From Alkalispirillum mobile (GTDB lineage: Bacteria > Pseudomonadota > Gammaproteobacteria > Nitrococcales > Halorhodospiraceae), in assembly GCF_003664325.1 (NCBI RefSeq), contig NZ_RCDA01000003.1:124001-188000 (forward strand): a stretch of DNA of 64,000 nucleotides. Reading direction: 5' to 3'. Below, in pieces: positions 53,557 through 64,000 of the stretch. How positions within the stretch are numbered: position 1 is the stretch's first letter; the number at the start of each line of letters is the position of its first letter. The notes under the pieces were generated by a model. The model did not search any database. It had not been told where the DNA came from and worked only from the letters and a program-made list of their open reading frames with translations. The position numbers were made by a program, and so were the translations under genes.

Positions 53557-54783
53557 CTATAGAAACCGTTGCAGCAATGCGTCCAGCAATTGCCAACCGC
53601 GTGCCGTGGGTCGTACCCGCTCACCATCATCGGCCAGCAGGCCGTCGGCCACCGCCTCGGCCACGGTGGCCTGCCACAGGGCAGCGGGCCGCCCGGTGTG
53701 GCGGTGCCACTCGGTGCGGGAGAACCCGTCGGCCAGACGCAGGGCATTCATCATGAATTCAAGCACGATGTCGGGATTTTGCAGCGTGCGGGTCTCGGCG
53801 ATGGCGGCGTCGGTCCCGGCACCGGCCATGTAAGCGCCGGGCATGCGCACGCGCGCCTCGCGCTGGATGTCTCCCGCCACCGGGTTGCTGATCTTTCCGT
53901 GGGCGCCGGCGCCCAGCCCCAGGTAGTCCCCGAAGCGCCAGTAATTTAGGTTGTGGCGGCAGGCCTCGCCCGGACGGGCCCAGGCGGAGACCTCGTAGCG
54001 GTGGAAGCCGGCCGCCGCCAGTCGGTCGCGGCACGCCCCTTCCAGCGCCAGGAGACGGGGCTCGTCCGGCAGCCCGGCCGGCGGGCGGGTGTGGAACGGG
54101 GTGCCGGGCTCCAGGGTGAGCTGGTAGTGGGAGAGGTGCTCCGGCTCCAGCGCCAGGGCGGCCTCCACGTCGGCCAGTGCCTGCGCGGTGGTCTGATCGG
54201 GCAGGGCGTACATCAGGTCCAGGTTGACCCGCTCAAACCCGGCCCGGCGCGCAGCCTGCACGGCCTGGCGTGCCTCGTCCGGGCCGTGGATGCGGCCGAG
54301 CCGCCGCAAGGCGTTGCTATCGAAGCTCTGCACGCCGATGGACAGCCGGTTGACCCCGGCCGCCCGGTAACCGTGGAAGCGGGCCTGCTCCACGGTGCCC
54401 GGATTGGCCTCCAGGGTGATCTCGGCGTCGTCGGCCAGGCCGATCTCGCGGTCCAGGGTGCTGAGCATCCGGTGGATGGCGTCGGGTGGGAACAGGCTGG
54501 GCGTGCCGCCGCCGATGAACACGGTGGCCACCCGGCGGCCCTGCAGCGCCGGGGCGCTGGCGGCCAGGTCGGCGAGCACCGCTTCCGTGTAGCGCTGCCA
54601 GGGGATCTCACCTGCAGGCTCGGCGGTCCCGGCAGGGCGGTGGTGGAGTACCGCCTCGCCGGTGCGCGGTGTCCGCGGCGGGGCGTGGCTGTTGAAATCA
54701 CAGTAGGGACACTTCTGCACGCACCAGGGCAGGTGCAGGTAGACGCCCAGCGGGGGCGGCGGGCTGAGGGCGGCCTGGGTCAC
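53557..54783 (-). CDS. hemW: HemW, radical SAM heme chaperone
   Basis: 408 residues. Radical SAM cluster Cys21/Cys25/Cys28 in WCVQKCPYCDFNSH, GGTPSLFPPDAIHRML, EANPGTVEQARF, RLSIGVQSFD. The fourth Cys of true HemN is absent, in line with HemW, which inserts heme and is not a coproporphyrinogen oxidase. C-terminal winged-helix HemN domain (ARPTARGWQLLDALLQ). The gene follows rdgB by 7 bases, the gammaproteobacterial order rdgB-hemW. Confidence 0.94.
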   Translation of the reverse strand: MTQAALSPPPPLGVYLHLPWCVQKCPYCDFNSHAPPRTPRTGEAVLHHRPAGTAEPAGEIPWQRYTEAVLADLAASAPALQGRRVATVFIGGGTPSLFPPDAIHRMLSTLDREIGLADDAEITLEANPGTVEQARFHGYRAAGVNRLSIGVQSFDSNALRRLGRIHGPDEARQAVQAARRAGFERVNLDLMYALPDQTTAQALADVEAALALEPEHLSHYQLTLEPGTPFHTRPPAGLPDEPRLLALEGACRDRLAAAGFHRYEVSAWARPGEACRHNLNYWRFGDYLGLGAGAHGKISNPVAGDIQREARVRMPGAYMAGAGTDAAIAETRTLQNPDIVLEFMMNALRLADGFSRTEWHRHTGRPAALWQATVAEAVADGLLADDGERVRPTARGWQLLDALLQRFL

Positions 54784-54790
54784 GGTTGGG

Positions 54791-55408
54791 TCAGGCGCGC
54801 TGCAGGGCCGGCTCCGAGGTCATCGCCGCCAGCAGGGCGCGCAGGGCCCGGCCCCGGTGGGAGTGGCGGTTCTTGGTTTCGCCGTCCAGCTCGGCAGCGC
54901 TTTGGTCCAGTTCCGGGTCGAAGAACAGCGGGTCATAGCCGAAGCCGCCCTCGCCGCGGGGGGCGGTAAGGATGCGCCCCTCCCAGGTGCCGCTTACCAC
55001 CAGCGGCATGGGGTCGTCGGCGTGGCGCAGCAGGGCGATGGCGCAGCGGAACCGGGCGGTGCGTTCGGCCTCCGGTACGCCATCCAGCTCGCCGAGCAGG
55101 CGGGTGTTGTTGGCGGCGTCATTGCCGTGGCCACCCGCGTATCGGGCGGAGTAGATGCCGGGCTCGCCGTCCAGGAAATCCACCTCCAGGCCGGAATCAT
55201 CGGCCAGGGCCGGCAGATCGGTGTGCCGGCAGGCGTGGCGCGCCTTCAGGATGGCGTTCTCGATGAAGCTCAGCCCGGTCTCATCGGCGTCCGGCACGCA
55301 GAACTCCGACTGCGGGATGATCTGAATGCCGGTCTCCGCGAGCAGGCCCTGGAGCTCCCGGACCTTGCCCTGGTTACCGCTGGCGAGGACGATGCGATTC
55401 ATGGTCAT
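54791..55408 (-). CDS. rdgB: XTP/dITP pyrophosphatase
   Basis: 205 residues. Removes non-canonical purine triphosphates. Motifs: IVLASGNQGKVRELQGLL at the N-terminus, ENAILKARHACRHTDLPALA, DDSGLEVDFLDGEPGIYSAR, GEGGFGYDPLFF and a terminal NRHSHRGRALRAL. Two ATGs two codons apart (55408 and 55402) are both possible starts. Lies between rph and hemW on the same strand. Confidence 0.95.
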   Translation of the reverse strand: MTMNRIVLASGNQGKVRELQGLLAETGIQIIPQSEFCVPDADETGLSFIENAILKARHACRHTDLPALADDSGLEVDFLDGEPGIYSARYAGGHGNDAANNTRLLGELDGVPEAERTARFRCAIALLRHADDPMPLVVSGTWEGRILTAPRGEGGFGYDPLFFDPELDQSAAELDGETKNRHSHRGRALRALLAAMTSEPALQRA

Positions 55409-55452
55409 GGGCCTCTCTGGTCAGCCACTACGCGGGTGGGGCGCGGCCGGCC

Positions 55453-56169
55453 TCAGTCCGCCAGTGCCGCCTGCTGGATCTCGATCAGTTGGGCCACGCC
55501 GTGCTCTGCCAGTTCCATCATGGCGTTCATCTCGTCGCGGCGGAAGGCGTGGCCCTCGGCGGTGCCCTGCACCTCGATGAAGCCCCGGGCCTCGTTCATG
55601 ACCACGTTCATGTCCGTTTCCGCCTCGGAATCCTCGGCGTAGTCCAGGTCGAGCACCGGCGTGCCGTTATAGATACCCACCGAGATGGCTGCGATCTGGC
55701 CCATGAGGGGGCTGCGCCGGATCTGGCCCTGCTTGACCAGCAGGCGGCAGGCGTCCACCAGGGCCACGTAACTGCCGGTGATCGCGGCCGTGCGGGTACC
55801 GCCGTCGGCCTGCAGCACGTCGCAGTCCAGCACGACGCGGCGCTCGCCCAGGGCCTCCAGGTCCACCGCCGCGCGCAGGGCGCGGCCGATCAGGCGCTGG
55901 ATCTCGATGGTGCGGCCCTGCTGCTTGCCGCGGGCGGCCTCCCGGTCATTCCGTGAGCCGGTGGCGCGGGGCAGCATACCGTATTCCGCGGTCACCCAGC
56001 CCCGGCCCTTGTTGCGCAACCACGGCGGCACGCGCTCCTCGACGCTGGCCGTGCACAGCACCTTGGTGTTGCCGAACTCCACCAGCACCGAGCCCTCCGC
56101 ATGGCAGGTGTAATGGCGGGTCAGGCGCACGGGGCGCAACTCGTCGGGCTTTCGACCGCTGGGGCGCAT
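55453..56169 (-). CDS. rph: Ribonuclease PH
   Basis: 238 residues. Phosphorolytic 3'-5' exoribonuclease that trims tRNA 3' ends. Motifs: [61 protein letters not shown] (in two parts), [19 protein letters not shown]. Normal length, with no sign of the frameshift known from some E. coli strains. First gene of rph-rdgB-hemW. Confidence 0.96.
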   Translation of the reverse strand: MRPSGRKPDELRPVRLTRHYTCHAEGSVLVEFGNTKVLCTASVEERVPPWLRNKGRGWVTAEYGMLPRATGSRNDREAARGKQQGRTIEIQRLIGRALRAAVDLEALGERRVVLDCDVLQADGGTRTAAITGSYVALVDACRLLVKQGQIRRSPLMGQIAAISVGIYNGTPVLDLDYAEDSEAETDMNVVMNEARGFIEVQGTAEGHAFRRDEMNAMMELAEHGVAQLIEIQQAALAD

Positions 56170-56252
56170 GAACGACTCCCTGGTTGGTTGGCTGGGGGGG
56201 AACTGGGCGCGAAGGTTAACACAGGCGCCCGGCTGCCCAACCCCCGCCGTCG

Positions 56253-57890
56253 TCAGCTGCGCAGGTCGGCCACCGACTCGGTCAGTTTGCGGGCGAGCTG
56301 GCGCAGGCTTTCCGCCGCCTCGTTCGTCCGGTTCAGCGACTGGCCGCTGCGTTCACCTACGTCGCGGATATCGATGACATTACGGTTGATCTCCTCGGCG
56401 GTGGAGGCCTGCTCCTCGGCCGCACTGGCGATCTGGTCGTTCATCTCGTTGATGGTAGCGACCGCCTGGGTGATGGCATCCAGCGCCTCGCCGGTCTCGC
56501 CGGAGGTTTCCACCGTTTTATGGGCACGGTCGGCGCTGGTCTTCATGGCCTGTACGGCTGCCTCGGTGCCCTCCTGGAGCCGCCCGATGATCTCCTGGAT
56601 TTCACGGGTGGACTCCTGCGTCCGGCTGGCCAGGGTGCGGACCTCGTCGGCTACCACCGCGAAGCCCCGGCCGTGATCGCCGGCGCGCGCGGCCTCGATG
56701 GCGGCATTCAGCGCCAGCAGGTTGGTCTGCTCGGCGATGCCGTTGATCACGTCCAGCACGGTGCCGATGTTATCCGAGTCCGCGGCCAGTCGCTCGACGG
56801 CCCCGCGGGTGTGTTGCAGCTCATTGGCCATGGCCTCAATGGCATTGCGGGTCCGCGAGACCACCTCTTGGCCGTTGCCGGTCTCCTGGTCTGCCTGGCG
56901 GGCGGAATCGGCGGCGGTCGAGGCGTTGCGGGCCACCTCCTGGACCGTGGCCACCATCTCATTCATCGCGGTGGCCAGCTGTTCCGTCTCGTTCTGCTGG
57001 TGGTGCACGCCCTCCTTGAGCTGATCGGTATCCTCGCTCATGGCCTCGGCGGCATCGCGCAGCTGGGTGCTGGCCTGCTGCACCCGGGAGACGGGCTGCT
57101 GCAGCACTTCCATCAGGTTGTTCATGCTGCGGGCCATGCGGGTGAGTTCGTCCCGCCCCTCCGCCTCCAGGCGGGTGCTGAGCGCCACTGGTGGTTCCGC
57201 GATCTCGTCGATCACCTGCGCCGTCCGTTCCAGCGGTTGCGTGATGCTGCGGGCAACCACGCCGCCAATCATCAGCAACAGGCCGGAGAGGACGATCCCG
57301 ATGGCCACCTGGCTGGTGACCTCGCCAGCCACCTCGTCGTTGATGTCCGCGACATAGATGCCGCTGGCCACCACCCAGTCCCAAGGCTCGAAGTATTGTC
57401 CGCCGGAGAGCTTTTCCTCCGGGTCGGTTTCCCCGGGACGGGGCCACTGGTAGCGGATCTCGCCGCTGCCGTGCTGGACCACCTGCTCGGTAAAGGGCAC
57501 GAAGAACCGCTTGCCCTCGCTGTCCTCGTACGTCCGAAGCGTCTGCCCCTCCAGGTCGGGGTCGATCGGGTGCATGACCATCCGCGGGTGAGAGTCGTTG
57601 ATCCAGAGGTAGTCGTTCTCCAGATAGCGGATGCGCCGCAGGGCGTCCTGGGCCAGCTCCTGCGCCTCATCGCGACTCAGGGCGCCGGCCTGCTCGCGTT
57701 CGTGGTAGTGCTCGAGGACATGCATGGCGGTATCCACCACGCTGTCCACTTGGGCCAGTTTCTCGTGCTGCAGGCTCCCGTACAGGTGCACGTTGGAGTA
57801 GAGGATATTTGCGGCCAGCACGAGGATGGCGAGCGCGAGGAGGAGCCAGATGCGGAGCCGGATGCCGGTGTTGCGGAGGAAGGTGACCAT
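56253..57890 (-). CDS. Methyl-accepting chemotaxis protein (sCache_2 sensor)
   Basis: 545 residues. TM1 near 12-30; single-Cache periplasmic domain ([60 protein letters not shown]); TM2 near 205; HAMP; MCP domain with [20 protein letters not shown]. sCache_2 receptors often bind short organic acids. No CheR-tether pentapeptide at the end. It stands between rph and the divergent yicC. A perfect GTTGCAGTGCAAC palindrome lies 47 bases upstream of its start (57937-57949). Confidence 0.9.
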   Translation of the reverse strand: MVTFLRNTGIRLRIWLLLALAILVLAANILYSNVHLYGSLQHEKLAQVDSVVDTAMHVLEHYHEREQAGALSRDEAQELAQDALRRIRYLENDYLWINDSHPRMVMHPIDPDLEGQTLRTYEDSEGKRFFVPFTEQVVQHGSGEIRYQWPRPGETDPEEKLSGGQYFEPWDWVVASGIYVADINDEVAGEVTSQVAIGIVLSGLLLMIGGVVARSITQPLERTAQVIDEIAEPPVALSTRLEAEGRDELTRMARSMNNLMEVLQQPVSRVQQASTQLRDAAEAMSEDTDQLKEGVHHQQNETEQLATAMNEMVATVQEVARNASTAADSARQADQETGNGQEVVSRTRNAIEAMANELQHTRGAVERLAADSDNIGTVLDVINGIAEQTNLLALNAAIEAARAGDHGRGFAVVADEVRTLASRTQESTREIQEIIGRLQEGTEAAVQAMKTSADRAHKTVETSGETGEALDAITQAVATINEMNDQIASAAEEQASTAEEINRNVIDIRDVGERSGQSLNRTNEAAESLRQLARKLTESVADLRS

Positions 57891-58118
57891 GGCAGTTCCC
57901 TCTGTCAGGTGGGGCGTTCAGTAAAAATGTGACTTTGTTGCAGTGCAACTTTAGGCGTATCGGGTTATTTTGCAAGCCACCGGGCAGGGCCCGCTCTGGC
58001 GCGGAGATGGCCCGAAGCGGTTTTTCCGCCTGATCGGGCCTCGGACGGGGGCGAAGTGGGTGGGGCCGGTTTGGTCCTGTTAGAATGCCCGCTTTCCAAA
58101 CCGGACAGGGTGCCCGCC

Positions 58119-59601
<1,483 letters not shown>

Positions 59602-59632
59602 TGCCGTCAGCGCCGGTGACCCGCCAGCCGGG

Positions 59633-60325
59633 TTACGGATCGTCCTGATCGGCCTCAATCATCCGCTGCCAGACCCTTCGGCCCACCAGCCAGAGCGCCA
59701 GGGCCACCACGCCGGTCGCCAACAGGGCGACGAAGGCCTCGGTGGCAGTGGGCATGCGGGCAAAATGGAGCAGCACCTGGGTGATCAGGGCGATCACGAG
59801 CGTGGATGGGAACAGGCCGATGGCCGTGCCCAGCATGAAGTGGCGGAAGGCCACGCGAGTGGTGCCCGCGGCCAGGTTGATCAGGGTGTGGGGCAGCACC
59901 GGGAAGAGGTTTGCCACCGCCGCCCCGGCCACCCCGCGCCGGGCGAGGGCCCGGTTCAGGCGCTCCAGCCGCGGCCCCGAGTACCGTTCCAGCAGATCCT
60001 GGCCGAAGAGCCGCCCGACCACGTAGCCGACGGACGCCCCGGCGACCGTGGCGGCGTAGGCCACGAGGAACCCCTGCCAGAACCCCAGCAGCAAGACCGC
60101 CAGGGCGATCAGCAGCAGATGGGGAACGGCCAGTTGCTGGGTCAGCAACACCAGCGCAAACACCGCCCAGGGGAACCAGGCCGCGTCGGCGAAACGGCGG
60201 CCGAGGGCCTCCAGCCGCTCCGGTTGCCAGCCCGCGCCGGGTGAAAGCAGGGCCCAGAGCAACGCGAGCAGGATCAGTCCCAGCAGCCCGGCGACGAGGA
60301 GCAGGGCGCGTCTGCGGCGTGTCAC
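59633..60325 (-). CDS. TVP38/TMEM64 family membrane protein
   Basis: 230 residues, about six hydrophobic segments. Family core LALAVLLLGFWQGFLVAYAA-type segment, AGASVGYVVGRLFGQDLLER and the NLFPVLPHTLINLAAGTTRV region (re-entrant loop with Pro and Gly), as in the DedA/VTT superfamily (YdjX/YdjZ). DedA-like proteins are linked to lipid scrambling and proton-dependent transport. It interrupts the usual gmk-rpoZ order on the opposite strand. Confidence 0.87.
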   Translation of the reverse strand: MTRRRRALLLVAGLLGLILLALLWALLSPGAGWQPERLEALGRRFADAAWFPWAVFALVLLTQQLAVPHLLLIALAVLLLGFWQGFLVAYAATVAGASVGYVVGRLFGQDLLERYSGPRLERLNRALARRGVAGAAVANLFPVLPHTLINLAAGTTRVAFRHFMLGTAIGLFPSTLVIALITQVLLHFARMPTATEAFVALLATGVVALALWLVGRRVWQRMIEADQDDP

Positions 60326-60548
60326 AGGCCCTCCCGTGGTGCGCGTTTGACGGTCAAGTGTACGCCGGTGCCCTTGCGACCACGAAGGCCCGGCAGGTGT
60401 ATCTGAGCCCCATCGGGCACCAAAGTGGGGCCCGATGTTGAACGTTTTGTCACGCTGCGGTGCAACGTCCTTTATGTCCTGTGCGCAAGACTATAGAATC
60501 AGAAGTCCGTACAAGCATTCTTATTAATCAGTACCCGGAGGTTGGCCG

Positions 60549-60878
60549 ATGGCCCGAGTTACCGTTGAGGACTGCCTCACCAACATGGACAACCGCTTCC
60601 AGCTCGTGCTGGTCGGCTCCAAGCGCGCCCGGCAGCTGGCCAATGGCGCCGAGGCCCACGTGGAGTGGGACAACGACAAGCCCACCGTGGTCGCCCTGCG
60701 CGAGATCGCCGATGGTCACGTCGGCCGCGAGATCCTCGAGGAACAGCCCGAGGCGGTGATGGACTTCGAGGCCGAAGCCAGTGCGCTGATGGAAGAGGAA
60801 GAGGCCAAGGTGCAGCCGAAGGCCCAGCCCGAGGCCGGTCAGGGCGACGGGGAGCAGACCCCGGGCCAGGACAGCTGA
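60549..60878 (+). CDS. rpoZ: RNA polymerase omega subunit
   Basis: 109 residues. [20 protein letters not shown], then [11 protein letters not shown] and [13 protein letters not shown] are hallmark omega sequences. The C-terminal tail is long and acidic with [15 protein letters not shown]. Preceded by CCCGGAGG. A TATAGAAT element at 60492-60499 could be the -10 box. spoT follows 13 bases downstream, as in other gammaproteobacteria. Confidence 0.95.
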   Translation: MARVTVEDCLTNMDNRFQLVLVGSKRARQLANGAEAHVEWDNDKPTVVALREIADGHVGREILEEQPEAVMDFEAEASALMEEEEAKVQPKAQPEAGQGDGEQTPGQDS

Positions 60879-60891
60879 GGGCGACGCATGT

Positions 60892-63084
60892 ATGGGTCGT
60901 GCCGAGGCCTTGTCCCCGCGTGAGCAGCGCCTGAGCCGCGAGCCGGCCCGTCGGGCCAGCGAACTGTGCTCCCTGCTCGAGACCTACCTGGAACCCAAGC
61001 AGGTTCAGCAGGTCTACGAGGCCTATCGTTTCGGCGCCGAGGCCCACGCCGGCCAGCGCCGTCTGTCCGGCGAGCCCTACATTACCCACCCCCTGGCGGT
61101 GGCGCGCATCATGGCCGAGATGCGCATGGATGGCGACAGCATCGTCGCCGCCATCCTGCACGACGTCATCGAGGACACCCCCACCGCCAAGGAGCAGCTC
61201 CGTAACCAGTTCGGCGAGGACGTGGCCGAGCTGGTGGACGGGGTCTCCAAGCTCACCCAGATCGACTTCAAGTCCAAGGCCGAGGCCCAGGCGGAGAACT
61301 TCCGCAAGATGGTGCTGGCCATGGCCCGGGACATCCGGGTCATCCTGATCAAGCTGGCCGACCGGCTGCACAACATGCGCACCATCTGGGTCATGGCGCC
61401 CCACAAGCGCCGGCGCATCGCCCGCGAGACCCTCGAGATCTACGCCCCCATCGCCCAGCGGCTGGGCATTAACACCGTCCGCGTCGAGCTGGAAGACCTG
61501 GGCTTCGCCGCCCTGTACCCGTTGCGCTACCGCGTGCTCAAGGAGAAGCTACGCCGCCAGCGCGGCCACCGCGGCGAGATCATCGACAAGGTCTGTCAGG
61601 TCATCGAGGCGCGCATGGGTGAGGCCACCATCCAGGGCCAGGTCACCGGTCGCGAAAAGCACCTGTGGAGCATCTACCAAAAGATGCAGACCAAGGGGCT
61701 GAACTTCCGCGACGTCTTTGACGTGTACGGCTTCCGGGTGCTGGTGGACTCCGTGGACGCCTGCTACCGCATGCTTGGGGTGTTGCACGGGATCTACAAA
61801 CCCCGCCCAGGCCGGGTGAAGGACTACATCGCCATCCCCAAGGCCAACGGCTACCAGTCGCTGCACACCACCTTGCTCGGGCCCCACCGCATCCGGCTGG
61901 AGGTGCAGGTGCGCACCTGGGAGATGGACCAGGTGGCCGAATCGGGTATCGCCGCCCACTGGCTGTACAAGTCCGACGGCAACGGGGGCAACACCGCCCA
62001 GGTGCGGGCGCGGGAGTGGGTCAAGGGGCTGCTCGAGATCCAAGAGACGGCCGGCAATTCGCTGGAGTTCATCGAAAACGTCAAGATCGACCTGCTACCG
62101 GACGAGATCTACGTCTTTACCCCCAAGGGCGAGATCATGGAGCTGCCCAGCGGCGCCACGGCGGTGGACTTCGCCTACGCCGTGCACTCGGATGTCGGTA
62201 ACGCCTGCATCGCCGCCAAGGTGGACCACCGGCTTACCCCGCTGCGCACCCCGCTGCAGACCGGGCAGATGGTGGAGATTATCACCGCCCCGGTGGGTCG
62301 GCCCAACCCGGTCTGGCTCGATTTCGTGGTGACCGCCAAGGCCCGCGCCGCCATCCGCCACTCGTTGAAGAAGCTCAAGCAGCACGAGGCCGAAGACCTC
62401 GGGCGGCGCATGCTCGACCGGGCCCTGACCAGCCTGTCGCTGAGCCTGGAGGACCTGCCCGCCGACGAGGTGCGCGAGCGCGCCATCGAACTGGGCGAGA
62501 AGGACCTGCCGACCCTGCTGCGTGCCGTCGGCCTGGGGCGGCGGGTGCCCTGGGTGGTGGCGCAAAAGCTGGCCGGGATCGGTCAGGAGACCCCGGTCGA
62601 GGGCGAGCCGGTCCCGTTGCCGCACCAGGCTGATCGCCAGCAACTCAGTATCCGCGGTACCGAGGGCACGGTGGTGAGCTTCGCCAAGTGCTGCCGGCCG
62701 ATCCCGGGGGATCCCATCCTCGGTTTCGCCAGCGCCGGGCGCGGCGTGGTGGTGCACCACCGCGACTGCCGCAACGTGGCCGCCTCGCGCAAGCAGGCGG
62801 ACAAGTGGATCGACGTGCAGTGGGAGCCGGAGGTGGAGGGGAGCTTCTCCACCGTGATCGCGGTGGACGTGGTCAACGAGCGGGGGGTACTGGCCACCCT
62901 GGCCACTACCATCGCCGAGGCCGAGGGCAACATCGACAACGTGGTCATCGACGAACGGGATGCCATGATCTCCACCGTGCGCTTCACCCTCAGCGTGCGC
63001 GATCGCCGCCACCTGGCGAACATCATGCGCCGGCTGCGCGTGACCCGCCCGGTCCAGCGCATCACCCGGCGCAAGGGCAACTGA
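60892..63084 (+). CDS. spoT: Bifunctional (p)ppGpp synthetase/hydrolase
   Basis: 730 residues. N-terminal HD hydrolase domain with [14 protein letters not shown] and intact HDVIEDT; synthetase domain with [40 protein letters not shown] and [12 protein letters not shown] domain ([20 protein letters not shown]); zinc-finger/CC region with [13 protein letters not shown]-terminal ACT ([20 protein letters not shown]). The intact HD site and position after rpoZ indicate SpoT rather than RelA. Confidence 0.95.
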   Translation: MGRAEALSPREQRLSREPARRASELCSLLETYLEPKQVQQVYEAYRFGAEAHAGQRRLSGEPYITHPLAVARIMAEMRMDGDSIVAAILHDVIEDTPTAKEQLRNQFGEDVAELVDGVSKLTQIDFKSKAEAQAENFRKMVLAMARDIRVILIKLADRLHNMRTIWVMAPHKRRRIARETLEIYAPIAQRLGINTVRVELEDLGFAALYPLRYRVLKEKLRRQRGHRGEIIDKVCQVIEARMGEATIQGQVTGREKHLWSIYQKMQTKGLNFRDVFDVYGFRVLVDSVDACYRMLGVLHGIYKPRPGRVKDYIAIPKANGYQSLHTTLLGPHRIRLEVQVRTWEMDQVAESGIAAHWLYKSDGNGGNTAQVRAREWVKGLLEIQETAGNSLEFIENVKIDLLPDEIYVFTPKGEIMELPSGATAVDFAYAVHSDVGNACIAAKVDHRLTPLRTPLQTGQMVEIITAPVGRPNPVWLDFVVTAKARAAIRHSLKKLKQHEAEDLGRRMLDRALTSLSLSLEDLPADEVRERAIELGEKDLPTLLRAVGLGRRVPWVVAQKLAGIGQETPVEGEPVPLPHQADRQQLSIRGTEGTVVSFAKCCRPIPGDPILGFASAGRGVVVHHRDCRNVAASRKQADKWIDVQWEPEVEGSFSTVIAVDVVNERGVLATLATTIAEAEGNIDNVVIDERDAMISTVRFTLSVRDRRHLANIMRRLRVTRPVQRITRRKGN

Positions 63085-63109
63085 CCGCTCAACACAACAA
63101 GGACCCGTC

Positions 63110-63493
63110 ATGGAACGCAAGACCATCCAGACCGACAAGGCCCCGGCCGCCATCGGCCCCTACTCCCAGGCCATCCAGGCCGGCCGCACCGTCTACCTGT
63201 CCGGCCAGATCCCCCTGGTGCCCGAGACCATGGCCCTGGTGGAGGGCGACATGGAGGCGCAGATCCGCCAGGTCTTCAACAACCTGCAGGCGGTGGCCGA
63301 GGCGGCGGACGGCCGACTGGCCGACGTGGTGAAGCTGAACATCTTCCTCACCGACCTGAGCCATTTCGGCCTGGTCAACGAGATCATGCAGGCGTACTTC
63401 GCCGAGCCCTATCCGGCGCGGGCGGCCATCGGGGTGGCAGAACTGCCCAAGGGCGCCCGGGTGGAGATGGACGCCATCCTGGTCCTGCCCTGA
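63110..63493 (+). CDS. ridA: RidA family enamine/imine deaminase
   Basis: 127 residues. Hydrolyses reactive 2-aminoacrylate. Motifs: [44 protein letters not shown], and the C-terminal block [20 protein letters not shown] with the catalytic Arg. It lies 25 bases after spoT and 10 bases before the recG frame. Confidence 0.95.
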   Translation: MERKTIQTDKAPAAIGPYSQAIQAGRTVYLSGQIPLVPETMALVEGDMEAQIRQVFNNLQAVAEAADGRLADVVKLNIFLTDLSHFGLVNEIMQAYFAEPYPARAAIGVAELPKGARVEMDAILVLP

Positions 63494-63503
63494 CGCGGCG
63501 GTT

Positions 63504-64000
63504 TTGACCAAAGCCCCCTTGCCAGCACTGCGGGACGACCCGGCCATGCAGCCGGTCACCACCCTGAAAGGGGTGGGCCCGCAGATGGCCCAGCGCCTGG
63601 CACGCCTGCACCTGGAGACGGTGCAGGACCTGTTGTTCCACCTGCCGCTGCGCTACGAGGACCGCGATACGGTGCGGCAGCTGGGCGCCATGCAGCCCGG
63701 CGAGTCCGGGGTGATCGTGGGCCGGGTGGAGCACGCCGGGGTCGCGGAGGGGCGGCGCCGCCGGCTGATCGTGCGGATCAGCGACGGCACCGGGCAGGCC
63801 GACCTGGTCTTTTTTCACTTTCATCCCGGCCAGCGGCAGCAGATGCGCCCCGGTACGCCGATCCGGTGCTTCGGTGAACTCCGCCCCGGCCCCACCGGAC
63901 TGCAGATGGCCCACCCGGAGTACCGGCTGGGCCCCCAGGCCGAGGCCGGTGACTCGGGGCCGCACGGACTCACGCCCGTCTATCCCGCCACCCAGGGGCT
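63504..64000 (+). CDS. recG: ATP-dependent DNA helicase RecG (5' part)
   Basis: The frame is open to the right edge, about 165 residues seen. Only the wedge domain is present: TTLKGVGPQMAQRLARLHLE, TVQDLLFHLPLRYEDRDTVR, then VRISDGTGQADLVFFHFHPG of the OB-fold that binds branched DNA. The helicase motifs lie outside. Start is uncertain between TTG 63504 (LTKAPLPALRDDP) and ATG 63546; homologous N-termini fit the longer form. RecG remodels stalled forks and Holliday junctions. The spoT-...-recG order is conserved. Confidence 0.92.
   Translation, partial: MTKAPLPALRDDPAMQPVTTLKGVGPQMAQRLARLHLETVQDLLFHLPLRYEDRDTVRQLGAMQPGESGVIVGRVEHAGVAEGRRRRLIVRISDGTGQADLVFFHFHPGQRQQMRPGTPIRCFGELRPGPTGLQMAHPEYRLGPQAEAGDSGPHGLTPVYPATQG

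Noticed and set aside
57937-57949. Perfect GTTGCAGTGCAAC palindrome upstream of the sCache chemoreceptor gene
   Set aside because: It resembles the pha palindromes, but the gene has no PHA link and short TGC/GCA dyads arise often by chance; not claimed as a PhaR site.

Overview
The window looks like chromosomal DNA of a GC-rich gammaproteobacterium. A halophilic or alkaliphilic member of the Ectothiorhodospiraceae (Alkalilimnicola/Alkalispirillum/Halorhodospira type) fits best. This is an inference from the class III PHA synthase (phaE-phaC) and gammaproteobacterial gene orders (gcvR-bcp facing dapA-bamC; gmk/rpoZ/spoT/recG); it was not tested by a database search. No rRNA, tRNA, CRISPR array or insertion sequence was recognised.

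1-23.3 kb is mostly core genome. It opens with a truncated patatin-like phospholipase (-), a cNMP-binding/HDOD signalling protein, an acyl-CoA ligase, pabB and a second HDOD protein. A polyhydroxyalkanoate locus follows: phaR, phaB, a 500-base non-coding stretch with a strong promoter, a candidate sRNA and a terminator, then phaE-phaC on the other strand. Next come bepA, an AI-2E family permease, a PIN-PhoH ATPase, bcp, gcvR, dapA, bamC, purL, galU and a quinone oxidoreductase with a clear terminator.

23.4-50.5 kb is an accessory catabolic island. In order it holds: an orphan fused malonate-decarboxylase-type carboxyltransferase; two paralogous MarR-like regulators; an export/envelope module (YCF48-like protein, MMPL/RND transporter, DUF1302 and DUF1329 proteins); an NTF2-like protein; a peroxiredoxin-glutaredoxin fusion; two chemoreceptors; an azoreductase-like flavoprotein; the lower meta-cleavage pathway (aldolase, acylating acetaldehyde dehydrogenase, hydratase); an electron-transfer reductase; a type I extradiol dioxygenase; a dedicated NfuA-like Fe-S carrier; a ring-fission hydrolase; an ABM-like membrane protein; a CarAa-like Rieske oxygenase; an amidase; and an M20-fold protein that has lost its metal ligands. 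Oxygenase, reductase, extradiol enzyme, hydrolase, hydratase, aldolase and dehydrogenase together form an almost complete route from an aromatic ring to pyruvate and acetyl-CoA. No dihydrodiol dehydrogenase is present.

An inverted repeat, ATTGA-N3-TCAAT, occurs (three perfect, one with a single mismatch) at four promoter regions scattered over 20 kb of the island. It very likely marks one regulon controlled by one or both MarR-like proteins. The substrate is unknown. The Rieske enzyme, amidase and M20-like protein in one operon suggest an aryl amide, an N-heteroaromatic or another angularly attacked compound, but that is inference.

50.6-64 kb returns to core genes: a PhnD-like sensor fused to GGDEF-EAL, rof, a CPXCG protein, hemW, rdgB, rph, a chemoreceptor, yicC, gmk, a TVP38-family membrane protein, rpoZ, spoT, ridA and the start of recG.
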